This document shows, piece by piece, positions 34,425-43,866 of a DNA stretch of 64,000 bases. The DNA lies in the NCBI RefSeq assembly GCF_049275935.1, contig NZ_CP184830.1:3038001-3102000 (forward strand). Direction: 5' to 3'. Source of the stretch: Endozoicomonas_A sp049275935. GTDB taxonomy: Bacteria > Pseudomonadota > Gammaproteobacteria > Pseudomonadales > Endozoicomonadaceae. Each line of letters opens with the position of its first letter. The first letter of the stretch is position 1. The notes beneath the pieces were generated by a model, which was given only the letters and a program-made list of their open reading frames with translations, did no database searches and was not told the DNA's origin. The position numbers and the translations under genes are program-made.

Positions 34425-35903
34425 CTATTTGACAATGCCGCCTTTGGTGGCCCGTCCAGGGTCCAGAATCTTCTTCAATGCCTCTTCCGACATACCGGTT
34501 TTTTCTTTAGCAACTTCGATGACCGGACGTTTCTCACGATAAGCCTGCTTGGCAATTTCAGCCGCCTTCATATAGCCAATCAATGGGTTCAGGGCTGTCA
34601 CCAGTACCGGATTGCGCCTCAGCGTTTCCTTGATATGAGCTTCCCTGACAGTAAAGTCGGCTATAGCCTTGTCGGCGAGAATCAGGCTGCTATTGGTGGC
34701 CAGAGTAATGCTATTGATCAGGTTGTTGGCGATCAGTGGCAGCATGACATTGAGCTGAAAATTGCCAGACTGGGCGGCAATCGCGATGGCTGAGTCCAGC
34801 CCCATGATCTGGGCGGCTGCCATGGTAACCGATTCGGAGATAACCGGATTCACCTTACCCGGCATGATACTGGAGCCAGGCTGCAGGGTAGGCAGTTCAA
34901 TTTCACCAAGCCCTGCCAAAGGTCCACTGTTCATCAGGCGCAGGTCATTGGCGATCTTCATCAGTGACACCGCCACACTGCGAAGGTCTGAGGACAGTTC
35001 AAGCGCTGTGGCCGGCAGGCTCTGGGCTGCAAAGAAGTTATTAGCAGGCTTGAAAAGCAAACCGGTATCCTGACTCAGTTGTTTGCTGACTTTTGTTGCA
35101 AAGTCGTGATGAGTGTTGGTTCCGGTGCCAACAGCGGTGCCACCCAGAGTGAGTTGATAGAGACGCTCAAGAGTCTGCCTGATTCGTTGTTGGTCATTAT
35201 TGATCAGTGCTATCCAGCCACTGATTTCCTGACCAAAGGTTACGGGCATGGCATCCATCATATGGGTTCTGCCTGTTTTTACGGTATTCTCAAGCTCTAA
35301 CCGACGCTTTTTCATCACTTCCAGAAGATGATTCAAAGCGGGCAGCAGGTGATTATGAATCAACAAGGCAGACGATACGTGAATAGCAGAAGGAATGACG
35401 TCGTTGCTGCTTTGTCCCATATTGACGTGATCATTGGGCGAGATTTTTAATCCTGAAGTACGATTGACCAGATTACTGATCACTTCGTTCACATTCATAT
35501 TACTGCTTGTTCCGGACCCGGTCTGGTAGACATCGATAGGAAACTGATCCGCATATTTTCCTTCAATAAGAGTATCTGCAGCTTCGATAATGGCCAGGGC
35601 ATTCTCTTCAGCCAGTAACTCAAGTGACTGATTGGTTCGGGCTGCGGCTTTTTTGATGCGGATAATGGCTTCTATGAAAGGATGAGGCAATGGCTGCCCA
35701 CTGACAGGAAAGTTCTCAACTGCCCGCTGGGTCTGGGCACCATAGAGGGCGTCCCTGGGAACAGTCACTTCTCCCAGGCTATCGCGTTCAATTCGCACCC
35801 CGGTTGGGCGTTCTGCAGAGCTGTACATGGCTGTCGACTGTCCCATTAGTAGTGCCAGAGTCAAATGTCGCCAGGTTTTTTGCTTGAGGTTGGTGTTTGT
35901 CAT
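34425..35903 (-). CDS. fumC: Class II fumarase with leader-like N-terminal extension
   Basis: 492 aa. The fumarase superfamily signature GSSIMPGKVNP is at 343-353, with TGSGTSSNMNVNE at 128-140 and the catalytic-region GRTHMMDAMP around His214. Similarity to E. coli FumC begins near residue 38 (IERDSLGEVTVP). The preceding 30-37 residues (KQKTWRHLTLALLMGQSTAM, ending SSA) are basic then hydrophobic like a signal or targeting peptide, which cytosolic fumarases lack. It catalyses reversible hydration of fumarate to malate. Either it is exported, or translation starts at an internal codon. I see no closer good start before the family region. Confidence 0.92.
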   Translation of the reverse strand: MTNTNLKQKTWRHLTLALLMGQSTAMYSSAERPTGVRIERDSLGEVTVPRDALYGAQTQRAVENFPVSGQPLPHPFIEAIIRIKKAAARTNQSLELLAEENALAIIEAADTLIEGKYADQFPIDVYQTGSGTSSNMNVNEVISNLVNRTSGLKISPNDHVNMGQSSNDVIPSAIHVSSALLIHNHLLPALNHLLEVMKKRRLELENTVKTGRTHMMDAMPVTFGQEISGWIALINNDQQRIRQTLERLYQLTLGGTAVGTGTNTHHDFATKVSKQLSQDTGLLFKPANNFFAAQSLPATALELSSDLRSVAVSLMKIANDLRLMNSGPLAGLGEIELPTLQPGSSIMPGKVNPVISESVTMAAAQIMGLDSAIAIAAQSGNFQLNVMLPLIANNLINSITLATNSSLILADKAIADFTVREAHIKETLRRNPVLVTALNPLIGYMKAAEIAKQAYREKRPVIEVAKEKTGMSEEALKKILDPGRATKGGIVK

Positions 35904-36105
35904 TGAATCGAAACCCTATCCAGTCCGGAATTCGAATGTGAACGCCAATATCATAGACCCTTATAGCCTATTGGCGGCTATTGAGAATAAAAAATCAATT
36001 TTTTGTATGAAGCCGGTTTAATGCTTTTAATACCGCATAAAGCTTGTTCTTTTCTTGAACTGAACGATAAAATCTCGCCACTTTTACTGACCGGATATCA
36101 GGATA

Positions 36106-36945
36106 ATGGACGTTAAGGTAGTTGATTATAAGGCCACAGATGCAGCTCAAAAATTTGTTGAATCACTCCGCGAAACCGGCTTTGCGGTTTTAACCAACCA
36201 CCCTTTGAGTCAGAATCTGGTTCAGTCAATTTACGATAACTGGTTGAACTTCTTTAATTCTCCCGCCAGACAGGATTTTCTGTTTGATCCTGAAAAGCAG
36301 GACGGCTATTTTCCACCAGAGGTTTCTGAAGTGGCCAAAGGGCATGAGAAGAAAGATATTAAAGAGTATTACCATATTTACCCCTGGGGCCGGATTCCTG
36401 CTGAACTGAAATCAGAAATTACAGATTATTATGAAAAAGCTTCTGATCTGGCGGGTGAGTTGCTGGGATGGGTTGAAAGTAATGCGCCTTGTGAGGTAGC
36501 AGAAGGCTTTTCCGAGCCGCTTCCACATATGATTGAAGACACGCCAAATACCTTGCTCAGGGTACTTCACTATCCTCCGTTCACTGGCGAAGAAGAGCCG
36601 GGAGCCATTCGCGCAGCAGCCCATGAAGATATCAATCTGCTGACCATTCTGCCAGCAGCCAGTGAGCCCGGCCTGCAGGTCAGATTGAAAGATGGCAGCT
36701 GGGTCGATGTTCCTTCAAAGTTCGGCTACCTGATCATCAACACCGGGGATATGTTGCAGGAAGCTTCCGGCGGTTATTTCCCTTCCACCAGTCACAGGGT
36801 GATCAACCCGACTGGTGGTAAGGGTGAGAAATCCAGAATGTCCCTGCCTCTGTTCTTGCATCCACGCAGTGAGGTGGTCTTGTCTGAGCGTCATACTCAG
36901 CGTAGTTACCTGGTGGAACGACTGAAAGAACTGGGCGTGGTTTGA
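36106..36945 (+). CDS. 2-oxoglutarate/Fe(II) dioxygenase, isopenicillin-N-synthase-like
   Basis: 279 aa. The double-stranded beta-helix core has the iron triad His173 and Asp175 (AAHEDINLLTIL) plus His230 (PSTSHRVINP), and the 2-oxoglutarate-binding R-x-S at Arg244-Ser246 (KSRMSLPLF). The N-terminal DIOX_N-type part (ETGFAVLTNHPLS) is also present. The substrate cannot be inferred. It stands alone and ends in a bidirectional terminator shared with lnt. Confidence 0.9.
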   Translation: MDVKVVDYKATDAAQKFVESLRETGFAVLTNHPLSQNLVQSIYDNWLNFFNSPARQDFLFDPEKQDGYFPPEVSEVAKGHEKKDIKEYYHIYPWGRIPAELKSEITDYYEKASDLAGELLGWVESNAPCEVAEGFSEPLPHMIEDTPNTLLRVLHYPPFTGEEEPGAIRAAAHEDINLLTILPAASEPGLQVRLKDGSWVDVPSKFGYLIINTGDMLQEASGGYFPSTSHRVINPTGGKGEKSRMSLPLFLHPRSEVVLSERHTQRSYLVERLKELGVV

Positions 36946-36965
36946 TTTTTTATCAAAGGATGGCC

Positions 36966-37004
36966 GAATTAAAAAGGGTGACTCAAAGCCACCCTTTTTA
37001 ATTC
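36966..37004. terminator. Bidirectional Rho-independent terminator
   Basis: GAATTAAAAAGGGTG and CACCCTTTTTAATTC are perfect inverted arms around a nine-base loop. T-rich tails occur on both strands, so it can end the dioxygenase transcript on the plus strand and the lnt operon on the minus strand. Confidence 0.93.
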
Positions 37005-37024
37005 AGATAACAGACAGCCGATCC

Positions 37025-38569
37025 TTACTTCTGTGAATCAGAGACAGATCTTCTTGCGCTGAGAACTGCCACAATAATCATTATCAAACTCAAGAATAAA
37101 ACAGGCCAGGACCCCAGTAACATGAAAGGAGTGTTGCCTGTCATGACTTTAGCGGTGCCTCTCAGTACTCCGGGTTTGAAACGTTCGATGCTTTCAACCA
37201 TCTGACCTTTATCGTTTATCAGGGCAGTGATACCGTCGTTGGTCGCGCGAATCATGTATCGACCGGTCTCCAGTGAGCGCATAAGGGCCATCTGGAAATG
37301 TTGCTCGGGGCCGATAGACTTGCCAAACCAGGTGTCATTACTGATGGTTATTAACAACCCACTGTCTTTTGCCTGCCGGGCAGCAAAGTCGGGGTAAACC
37401 ACCTCATAACAAATATAAGTGGTTATCACAGTGTTGGGGACTCGCAGTTTTTCCTGACCACCAGGCCCCGGGCTGAATGCCGACATAGGCAGGTCAAAAA
37501 AGCTGATCAGCCCGCGCAGGAGTGAATCAAGAGGAACATACTCCCCAAAGGGAACCAGCTTCTGCTTGTAATAGCGACCTTCTCCCAGACCCATGGCGAT
37601 TATGCCGTTGTAATACTTTTCGTCGAACAAAGATTTTGTGTCCTCAGATCGCTCATCAATAGGTAAGCCGAGAATCAGGGCGCTGTTGTGTTCAGCTGCT
37701 TTACGATTGAGCTGACTGAGCACCGATCTGGCCTGACTGTAGTAAAGAGGCATGGCATTTTCAGGCCAGATGATCAGCTCCTGATCCCACTCGTCTTCAG
37801 AAAGTCCATAGAAAGTATTCAGTGTTTTCTCAACATAGCCGGGGTCCCATTTCAGGAGCTGGGGGATATTCCCCTGAACAGCGCTGAAGCTTATCTCCCC
37901 CACGGGGTGAGTCCACTGTAATTTACCCAGTGGAACCGATGCAACCCAGAACACCAGGGTGATTGACAGGGCGATCAAAGATGGGTTCCGATGGGCTCGA
38001 TCAGTGACCAGTGTCGCAGTAATCAGGGCTGCAGTCGAAGCCATGAGCAGAGTCAATCCAAAAACACCTACGACAGGTGCCCAGGATTGAACAGGGGTGT
38101 CGAGCAGTGAGTAACCCTCAAGAAGCCAGGGGAAGCCAGTGAGTAGCCAGCTACGAACCCATTCAAACAGTGTCCATAATCCGGCGAAAATCAGAGCTTG
38201 TTGCCAGGGAGCCTGAATATTGAATCGATGCCTGAGTTTTGCATAAAGATAGAAAAGCGGCATGACCATCAGGGCAGCCATCATAATAACGAACAGAGCG
38301 GTTAACAGAGCTGCCAGAGGGACTGAGGCAGCACCAAAGTTATGGATGCTGACATAAATCCATGAAGTCCCTGTACCGAAAAGGCCCAGCCCAAACAGAA
38401 AGCCTCGGACAGTGGTCGTCTTTACTGTTTCTGTGCGGGTATAAGCAAAGCCTGCTGCTGTAGCAACGATCAGGACAGGCCAGATGTTAAAGGGACTGAA
38501 ACCCAGTGGAAACAAACTTCCAGCCAACAGTGTGGCAAGGTGACCAAAGTAGAGCGTTTTTTTGTTCAT
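37025..38569 (-). CDS. lnt: Apolipoprotein N-acyltransferase
   Basis: 514 aa. Several N-terminal membrane helices are followed by a nitrilase-type domain with the catalytic triad Glu270 (IIWPENAMP), Lys337 (KQKLVPFGEY) and Cys387 (TYICYEVVYP), the same positions as in E. coli Lnt. It adds the third acyl chain to lipoproteins in the inner membrane, an essential step before Lol sorting. It is the last gene of the ybeZ-ybeY-ybeX-lnt cluster. Confidence 0.96.
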   Translation of the reverse strand: MNKKTLYFGHLATLLAGSLFPLGFSPFNIWPVLIVATAAGFAYTRTETVKTTTVRGFLFGLGLFGTGTSWIYVSIHNFGAASVPLAALLTALFVIMMAALMVMPLFYLYAKLRHRFNIQAPWQQALIFAGLWTLFEWVRSWLLTGFPWLLEGYSLLDTPVQSWAPVVGVFGLTLLMASTAALITATLVTDRAHRNPSLIALSITLVFWVASVPLGKLQWTHPVGEISFSAVQGNIPQLLKWDPGYVEKTLNTFYGLSEDEWDQELIIWPENAMPLYYSQARSVLSQLNRKAAEHNSALILGLPIDERSEDTKSLFDEKYYNGIIAMGLGEGRYYKQKLVPFGEYVPLDSLLRGLISFFDLPMSAFSPGPGGQEKLRVPNTVITTYICYEVVYPDFAARQAKDSGLLITISNDTWFGKSIGPEQHFQMALMRSLETGRYMIRATNDGITALINDKGQMVESIERFKPGVLRGTAKVMTGNTPFMLLGSWPVLFLSLIMIIVAVLSARRSVSDSQK

Positions 38570-38675
38570 AAATGGAATTCGGAAAAGTCAGTTTCCTCAG
38601 CGGTGACTGGCTGGAGAACCGTCGGACTGAAACCAGTCACACCGTGAGTCCTCCCCGCCAGTTTGCCTGATTTTG

Positions 38676-39515
38676 CTAGACGGGGCTAACTCGCAACAGT
38701 CGAATTCGGCGGCCGTCAGAATTCAGAACATCAAATCGGAAACCGTTAATTTCCACGAACTCATTCCGTTTGGGCATATGTCCGAACTCCTGCAGGACAA
38801 TCCCCCCAATGGTATCGAACTCTTCGTCGCTGAAGCTGGATTCAAAGTGCTCGTTGAAGTCTTCTATAGGGGTCAGGGCTTTGACGATAAAAGTACGGGC
38901 CTGTTCCTCAACCGGTTTGATGAAGCTGTCCTCTTCAACATCGTGCTCGTCTTCTATATCCCCGACAATTTGTTCGAGAACGTCTTCGATCGTGACCAGA
39001 CCGGCTACACCACCAAATTCATCAATGACTATGGCCATGTGATTACGGTTGGTTCGGAACTCTTTCAGGAGCACATTCAGACGTTTGCTTTCAGGAATGA
39101 AAGTGGCAGGACGAAGGTGGTCCTTGATATTGAATTTACCATTCTGGAGAATCAGCGGCAGAAGATCCTTGGCCAGAAGAATGCCGATAATCTCGTCTTT
39201 GGTATCGCCGATGACGGGAAAGCGGGAGTGGGCTGATTCGATCACCCTGGACAGGAAGTCCCGAGGCTCCTGGTCTTCATCAACACAGACCATCTGGGAG
39301 CGTGGGATCATGATTTCCCTGACCTGCATGTCAGCCACCTGAACAGCGCCCTCAATAATACTGAGAGCTTCATCGTCAATAATGCCCCTGAGTCCGGCAT
39401 CATTGAGTAGAGTCAGTAGCTCACTCCGGTTCTGAGGGTCCTGAGCGAACAGAGCCGTCAGTTTGTCTTTCCATGTCGGGGCGGGCGAGTCGCCCGGCGC
39501 AGTGTCGTCGTTCAT
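38676..39515 (-). CDS. ybeX: CorC/YbeX CBS-pair protein
   Basis: 279 aa. Two CBS domains (about 60-185, with REIMIPRSQMV and NHMAIVIDEFGGVAGLVTIEDVLEQIVGDIEDEHD) are followed by a CorC_HlyC domain (FDTIGGIVLQEFGHMPKR). It lacks the membrane part found in larger family members. It is implicated in Mg and cobalt homeostasis, and in E. coli in ribosome function. Usual place between ybeY and lnt. Confidence 0.95.
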   Translation of the reverse strand: MNDDTAPGDSPAPTWKDKLTALFAQDPQNRSELLTLLNDAGLRGIIDDEALSIIEGAVQVADMQVREIMIPRSQMVCVDEDQEPRDFLSRVIESAHSRFPVIGDTKDEIIGILLAKDLLPLILQNGKFNIKDHLRPATFIPESKRLNVLLKEFRTNRNHMAIVIDEFGGVAGLVTIEDVLEQIVGDIEDEHDVEEDSFIKPVEEQARTFIVKALTPIEDFNEHFESSFSDEEFDTIGGIVLQEFGHMPKRNEFVEINGFRFDVLNSDGRRIRLLRVSPV

Positions 39516-39576
39516 TACCTTGTATTACCGTGAAGGCCTTCTCATGGCATCATCTGCATGATTCGGCCAGCCTCTC

Positions 39577-40056
39577 CTATGATGATGATCCGCCCTTTTC
39601 AGACTGGTACGGATCAGGAAAACCAAGGCTTTGGAGAATCGCTGTTTCCAGAGATTCCATCGCCTCGGCTTCGTCTTCTTCGATATGGTCATAACCCAGC
39701 AAGTGCAGTGTGCCATGAACCATCATATGAGCCCAGTGTGCCTGAAGGGTTTTTTCCTGTTCCCTGGCCTCACGTTCAACCACAGGTGAACAGACAACCA
39801 GATCGCCCAAAAGCGGCAGGTTGAGTTCTTCCGGCAGGTCAGAGGGAAAAGACAGAACGTTGGTGGGACCGTCTTTTTGGCGCCATTGCCGGTTGAGTTC
39901 TGCACCTTCCTCACTGTCAACAATACGCAGACTGATTTCGGCTTCTTCGCGATGATTGCCAACTGCTGCAGCTGCCCATTTGTGCAGATCCGATTGCGAG
40001 GGTATTTCGGAACTCCCGCTGGCTATCTGTACGTCGACATGGACGTCTGCAGACAT
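39577..40056 (-). CDS. ybeY: YbeY endoribonuclease
   Basis: 159 aa. The zinc site HGTLHLLGYDH (His114, His118, His124) is intact, and SFPSDLPEE is conserved. YbeY takes part in 16S rRNA 3' maturation and ribosome quality control. The start codon overlaps the last base of the ybeZ stop (TAATG), showing tight coupling. C-terminal KGGSSS is a variable end. Confidence 0.96.
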   Translation of the reverse strand: MSADVHVDVQIASGSSEIPSQSDLHKWAAAAVGNHREEAEISLRIVDSEEGAELNRQWRQKDGPTNVLSFPSDLPEELNLPLLGDLVVCSPVVEREAREQEKTLQAHWAHMMVHGTLHLLGYDHIEEDEAEAMESLETAILQSLGFPDPYQSEKGGSSS

Positions 40057-41078
40057 TACTGAACCCCTGCAACAGATTTGTTCTGACTTAACTGATCAAA
40101 GCGATCGTAAGCCCGCACAATTCTCTGGACAATCGGGTGACGGACAACGTCCTTGGCGTTAAACCAGTTGAAGCCAATACCGTCGACACCTTTGAGAACA
40201 TCAATGGCATGAGCCAGACCAGAGCGGGTGCCCCTGGGCAGGTCGACCTGGGTAATGTCACCGGTAATGACGGCGGTTGAGCCAAAACCGATGCGGGTCA
40301 GGAACATTTTCATCTGTTCCGGCGTCGTGTTCTGGGCTTCATCAAGGATGATGTAAGAGTTATTAAGAGTACGGCCACGCATGTAAGCGAGAGGGGCAAC
40401 CTCGATCACATTTTTCTCGATCAGTTTGTCGACTCGCTCAAAGCCCAGCATTTCATAGAGTGCATCGTAGAGAGGACGCAAATAAGGATCGATTTTTTGA
40501 GACAGGTCACCCGGAAGAAAGCCCAGCTTTTCACCGGCTTCCACAGCGGGCCTTACCAGCAGGATTCGACGGATTTCCTCTTCTTCCAGAGCCTGAACGG
40601 CAGCAGCAACAGCCAGATAGGTTTTACCGGTGCCAGCCGGGCCAATACCAAAGTTGATATCGTGAGTAAGAATGGAACGAACATATTTCTGCTGGTTTTC
40701 ACCTCTTGGAGTGACTGTGCCCTTGCGGGTGCGCAGAGTGATCAGATTGTCGGATCTGGCTTCGTGGACCCATTCAACAGCTGACTCCTGAAGATAGAGG
40801 TGCACTGTCTCAGCCGTCAGGTGTTCTGTTTTTCCGGTCTCCCGGTATAGACGCTTGAGTATCTCCGAAGCAGCCTGGGCACTCCGATCCTCACCCCTGA
40901 TCGTGAACTGGTTGCCACGATAACGGATATCAACGCCAAGGCGCTGTTCTATCTGTTTCAGGTGCTGATTGAATTGTCCGCAGAGCTCTGCGAATCGATG
41001 GGGATCGTCCGGTTCGAGAAGAAACTGACAGGTTATACCTGCACTTTTTGTCGGTGTTGCCTGGATCTGGGTATTCAA
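40056..41078 (-). CDS. ybeZ: PhoH-like ATPase YbeZ
   Basis: 340 aa. The N-terminal KH-like region is followed by a PhoH ATPase domain with Walker A GPAGTGKTYLA (146-156) and Walker B-type YIILDEAQNTTPEQMKMFLTR. It works with YbeY in RNA metabolism. In most gammaproteobacteria miaB lies directly upstream. Here the upstream neighbour is dapB, and miaB lies about 4.8 kb away. Confidence 0.96.
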   Translation of the reverse strand: MNTQIQATPTKSAGITCQFLLEPDDPHRFAELCGQFNQHLKQIEQRLGVDIRYRGNQFTIRGEDRSAQAASEILKRLYRETGKTEHLTAETVHLYLQESAVEWVHEARSDNLITLRTRKGTVTPRGENQQKYVRSILTHDINFGIGPAGTGKTYLAVAAAVQALEEEEIRRILLVRPAVEAGEKLGFLPGDLSQKIDPYLRPLYDALYEMLGFERVDKLIEKNVIEVAPLAYMRGRTLNNSYIILDEAQNTTPEQMKMFLTRIGFGSTAVITGDITQVDLPRGTRSGLAHAIDVLKGVDGIGFNWFNAKDVVRHPIVQRIVRAYDRFDQLSQNKSVAGVQ

Positions 41079-41277
41079 GTCGAGAATTCAGCTCTTACTG
41101 CGATTTATATTGGTTAAGCATATACTGCAGTCCGATTCTTGCCGTATTTTATTCGCTATGAGTGTATTTTGCTGTGCACTCGCAGCGGGCAAAAATGAGT
41201 GAATCAGACTGCTGAAAAATAGGATTTTACCGTAGGTTTTAACAATGTCATCTGTTTAATCCATTCATTCTCTGCGA

Positions 41278-42015
41278 TCAGAGAATATGTTCCAGCCCGT
41301 ATACCAGTTCAGCCTTGTCGTGGATGTACTCACTGGCCATAAGAATGCCTGGCATGTAGCTTGTTCGTTCAATGGAATCATGACGGATGGTCAGGTACTG
41401 ACCAGTGTCGCCCAGAATCACTTCCTGAGAGGCTACAAAGCCTGGCATACGGACTGCGTGAAGCTTTATTCCCCTGTAATCACCACCCCGCGAGCCTTCA
41501 ATGTTGGCAACCTGATCATGGGTACCAATATTGAACTTCTCGCGCTCTTCGCTCATCAGTTCGGCTGTTTTTACTGCGGTACCCGATGGGAAGTCTACTT
41601 TTTGCTGGTGATGGTACTCAATGATTTCGGCGTATTCATAATAACGGGCGGCCTGCCTGGCAAACTGCTGCATCAGCACGTTACCCACGATGAAATTAGG
41701 TGCAATAAAGCAGCCTTTGCCGGTTTCCCTGACCCAGCTCCGAATGCTCTCCAGGTCTTCAGGCGTAAAGCCGGTTGTACCGACTACCGCTGAAGCACCA
41801 GAGAACAGAGTGTTCTTCACAGTTTCCATACGAATTTCCGGACGGGTAAAGTCAACGACAATATCGGCGTCGTTGTTTTTCACTTCCGCTGCCAGGTCAT
41901 CGCCCAGGTCGATGGATGCGGCCAGTTCCAGACGGCTGTGTTTTTGGACAAACTCAACCACTGTCTGTCCCATTTTGCCTTTGGCTCCGTTCACAGCGAT
42001 TCTCAAAACTGACAT
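41278..42015 (-). CDS. dapB: 4-Hydroxy-tetrahydrodipicolinate reductase
   Basis: 245 aa. The NAD(P)H motif NGAKGKMG is at 9-16, GTTGF follows, and the catalytic block is EYHHQQKVDFPSGTA (His135, His136, Lys139). It is shorter than E. coli DapB (273 aa) and lacks one insertion, resembling the short type common in Gram-positives and cyanobacteria. It makes a step of lysine and diaminopimelate synthesis. dapB more often sits near dnaJ or carA in gammaproteobacteria, so its position between ybeZ and the cassette cluster is unusual. Confidence 0.95.
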   Translation of the reverse strand: MSVLRIAVNGAKGKMGQTVVEFVQKHSRLELAASIDLGDDLAAEVKNNDADIVVDFTRPEIRMETVKNTLFSGASAVVGTTGFTPEDLESIRSWVRETGKGCFIAPNFIVGNVLMQQFARQAARYYEYAEIIEYHHQQKVDFPSGTAVKTAELMSEEREKFNIGTHDQVANIEGSRGGDYRGIKLHAVRMPGFVASQEVILGDTGQYLTIRHDSIERTSYMPGILMASEYIHDKAELVYGLEHIL

Positions 42016-42180
42016 GGTGTGCTCCGTGGTAATTGTCTGATGTTATGGGAAATGCCAACTAACGGGTTTTGGCATGCAGGTGAGTGACGACACTGTAACG
42101 GATCAGGTGGAGCTGTCAATGGTCGACCAGCGAACCTGCGAGAAAAGAAAATAGGGCGACATCTATTCTGACACAGAGGG

Positions 42181-42300
42181 GAAGGCAGCCAGAGAAAAAG
42201 CCATTTCCTACAAACCGTACTGAGTGGCTGTCAAATCCGGGCTTGTTCAACAACCGGATAAGATTGCGGCTACGCGCAATCTATCCATATTCGTTAGGTG
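42181..42300. repeat. Direct repeat A (copy 1), left border of cassette region
   Basis: A segment of about 116 bp from GAAGGCAGCCAGAGAAAAAG to TATTCGTT recurs in the same orientation at 44251-44366 with about six differences. It contains the hairpin GGATAAGATTGCG / CGCAATCTATCC. This copy ends in GTTAGGTGC, whose complement ACCTAAC fits the start of an attC-like site following higA on the minus strand. GTTCAAC 42 bp to its left could be the other arm. Confidence 0.75.
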
Positions 42301-42327
42301 CTGGAGCTAATTATATTGGGAGTGGTC

Positions 42328-42819
42328 TCAATCATCTAGAAACATAGATCTAGGAACATTAAATCTATCACTTAATCTATCTATGTGATGTAATTTAAGC
42401 GTTGCTTTTCCTGAAATTATTCTTGATACATATGGTTGCTTACCAATTTCAGGTAAATCATATTGTGATAGATTGTTTACCTCCATCAAATGTAATAGAA
42501 AATCTATTCCTCTGGCTTCAGGCAATGCTTGAAGATTCTTGTCTTCCCACATTTTCATGAAATGATAAATAAAATCAACTTCTTTATCAGTACCCTTTTT
42601 TGAGTCAAGTTCCTCTATTAAATCACAAGCTTTGTTGTAATCTGCTTCTGATGATAGAGGCAAAGAAAATCCGAAGCTCGTTTTAGCTTCATGAGATACT
42701 GACGCTACAAACTCTCTCATTTGTTCATATATAGTCATCGTATTCTCTCTATTTTCAAGTGCTACTAACATTGTCAATTCACTTTTTGCATGTTTTGGTG
42801 GGAGCTCAAGCTTCCGCAC
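42328..42819 (-). CDS. higA: HigA-type antitoxin
   Basis: 163 aa if the GTG at 42819 is used; a start at the internal MTIYEQM would give about 137 aa. The C-terminal part (IDFLLHLMEVNNLSQYDLPEIGKQPYVSRIISGKATLKLHHIDRLSDRFNVP) is an XRE-type helix-turn-helix, as in HigA antitoxins, which neutralise HigB and repress the operon. It follows the toxin gene by eight bases, the reversed toxin-first order typical of higBA. It lies inside the cassette cluster, where such modules may stabilise arrays. Confidence 0.85.
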   Translation of the reverse strand: MRKLELPPKHAKSELTMLVALENRENTMTIYEQMREFVASVSHEAKTSFGFSLPLSSEADYNKACDLIEELDSKKGTDKEVDFIYHFMKMWEDKNLQALPEARGIDFLLHLMEVNNLSQYDLPEIGKQPYVSRIISGKATLKLHHIDRLSDRFNVPRSMFLDD

Positions 42820-42827
42820 TAGCTATA

Positions 42828-43133
42828 TCATCTATACTCATTCGTAAATTTTTCATACTCTTTATGAGTCCCAACAAATTTCACAAAAACTCTACCCGAT
42901 CTGAAATTAATTCCGAGTACAGTTCGATATTTGTTACCACCAATATTAATAACCCACCAATCTTCCACGTACTTGAATCTATCTAAGCTTGGGAACAGGT
43001 TCTTAAGCTCTTGAGAGTTGTTTGGTTTACACTTCATACTGTCAAGCAACCTGTACGTTCTCAAGATAGGTTCACGATCCATTGGAAACCGAACAGCAAG
43101 GTCATCGAATGGTTTTCGCTTTATTACATGCAA
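42828..43133 (-). CDS. higB: HigB-type mRNA-interferase toxin
   Basis: About 101 aa from the TTG at 43133, with GGGAGA nine bases before it; a TTG at 43166 would add 11 residues. The sequence HVIKRKPFDDLAVRFP, KYVEDWWVINIGGNKYRTVLGI and GRVFVKFVGTHKEYEK matches the HigB_toxin family (PF09907-like). It cleaves mRNA on the ribosome when free of HigA. It begins about 105 bp after the attC-like site at 43239. Confidence 0.85.
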   Translation of the reverse strand: MHVIKRKPFDDLAVRFPMDREPILRTYRLLDSMKCKPNNSQELKNLFPSLDRFKYVEDWWVINIGGNKYRTVLGINFRSGRVFVKFVGTHKEYEKFTNEYR

Positions 43134-43238
43134 AAAATCCAATCTCCCATAATCTATGATAGACAAATGATTCCTGCCAAGAATGATGGCTCACAGGAAT
43201 CGTACTGTCAATTTCATGAGAAGTTTCAGAGGTGGTGG

Positions 43239-43320
43239 CACCTAACGCTCGGCTCATCGGCGAGTGAAGCGAGTCCGTTGGAGGCCGCAGGCCGGAACGA
43301 AATGCAGCCGCTTGTTAGCT
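43239..43320 (-). other. attC-like recombination site (after the AAA gene)
   Basis: Read on the minus strand it runs from GCTAACAAGCGGCT to AGCCGAGCGTTAGGTGC. The outer arms TAACAAGCGGCT and AGCCGAGCGTTA are imperfectly complementary. The 3' core GTTAGGT fits the GTTRRRY crossover consensus, and the length of about 82 bp is in the attC range. The stop codon of the upstream gene overlaps its first bases, the usual cassette arrangement. Confidence 0.78.
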
Positions 43321-43850
43321 ACACATTATTCACGATAAATTCTGCCCGTTTCTTGGTAGAACATTTTGGCACTTCCACTAAGTCATAACCGAATTTGTAG
43401 TAGGCTTCAACCATGTGTTCGTACGTAGCTACAGCCTCGTTGAAATCTTGTTTTCGTTCCAGATCATTAGTGAATATTGATTCCCAAGGTGGGAACAAAA
43501 AAACCGATTTACGATAGCTAATCTCAATGCAATATCTGAGCAACATATTTGATACTGGCAACTGCTCCAGCGTACTATACCCGTAACAATCAATCACACA
43601 TCGATCAAAGAAAACTGTGTCTTTGATCATTCTATATCTCTCATAATTTATGATCTCCTCTCTCACCATTTCGTCACGAAATGCCACTTTGTTACACCAT
43701 GGTAACGCGAGACCTTGAGACTCTACTTGCTTCTTAATTACTTCACGACCGACTTCGGGGGGCACACTCATACCCGAGTTCTTTCAAGTGATTAATAACA
43801 GATGTTTTACCTGAACCTGGACCGCCAGTAAAAACAATTAGATTTTCCAA
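43319..43850 (-). pseudogene. AAA_28-type ATPase gene, frameshifted at a G6/C6 tract
   Basis: Starting at TTG 43850 with AGGAGG five bases before it, the frame reads NLIVFTGGPGSGKTSVINHL then KELGYECAP, a P-loop of the AAA_28 type. It then hits six consecutive C residues (plus-strand G6 at 43757-43762). The rest of the protein (PEVGREVIKKQVESQGLALP onward, about 140 residues to 43319) continues in the next frame. Removing one C would join the two parts as CAPEVGREV, the expected family sequence. Either it is a pseudogene, the tract is phase-variable, or it is a sequencing error. The ribosome-binding site directly follows the core of the preceding attC-like site, as in integron cassettes. Confidence 0.82.
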
Positions 43851-43866
43851 ATGAACCTCCTGTCGC

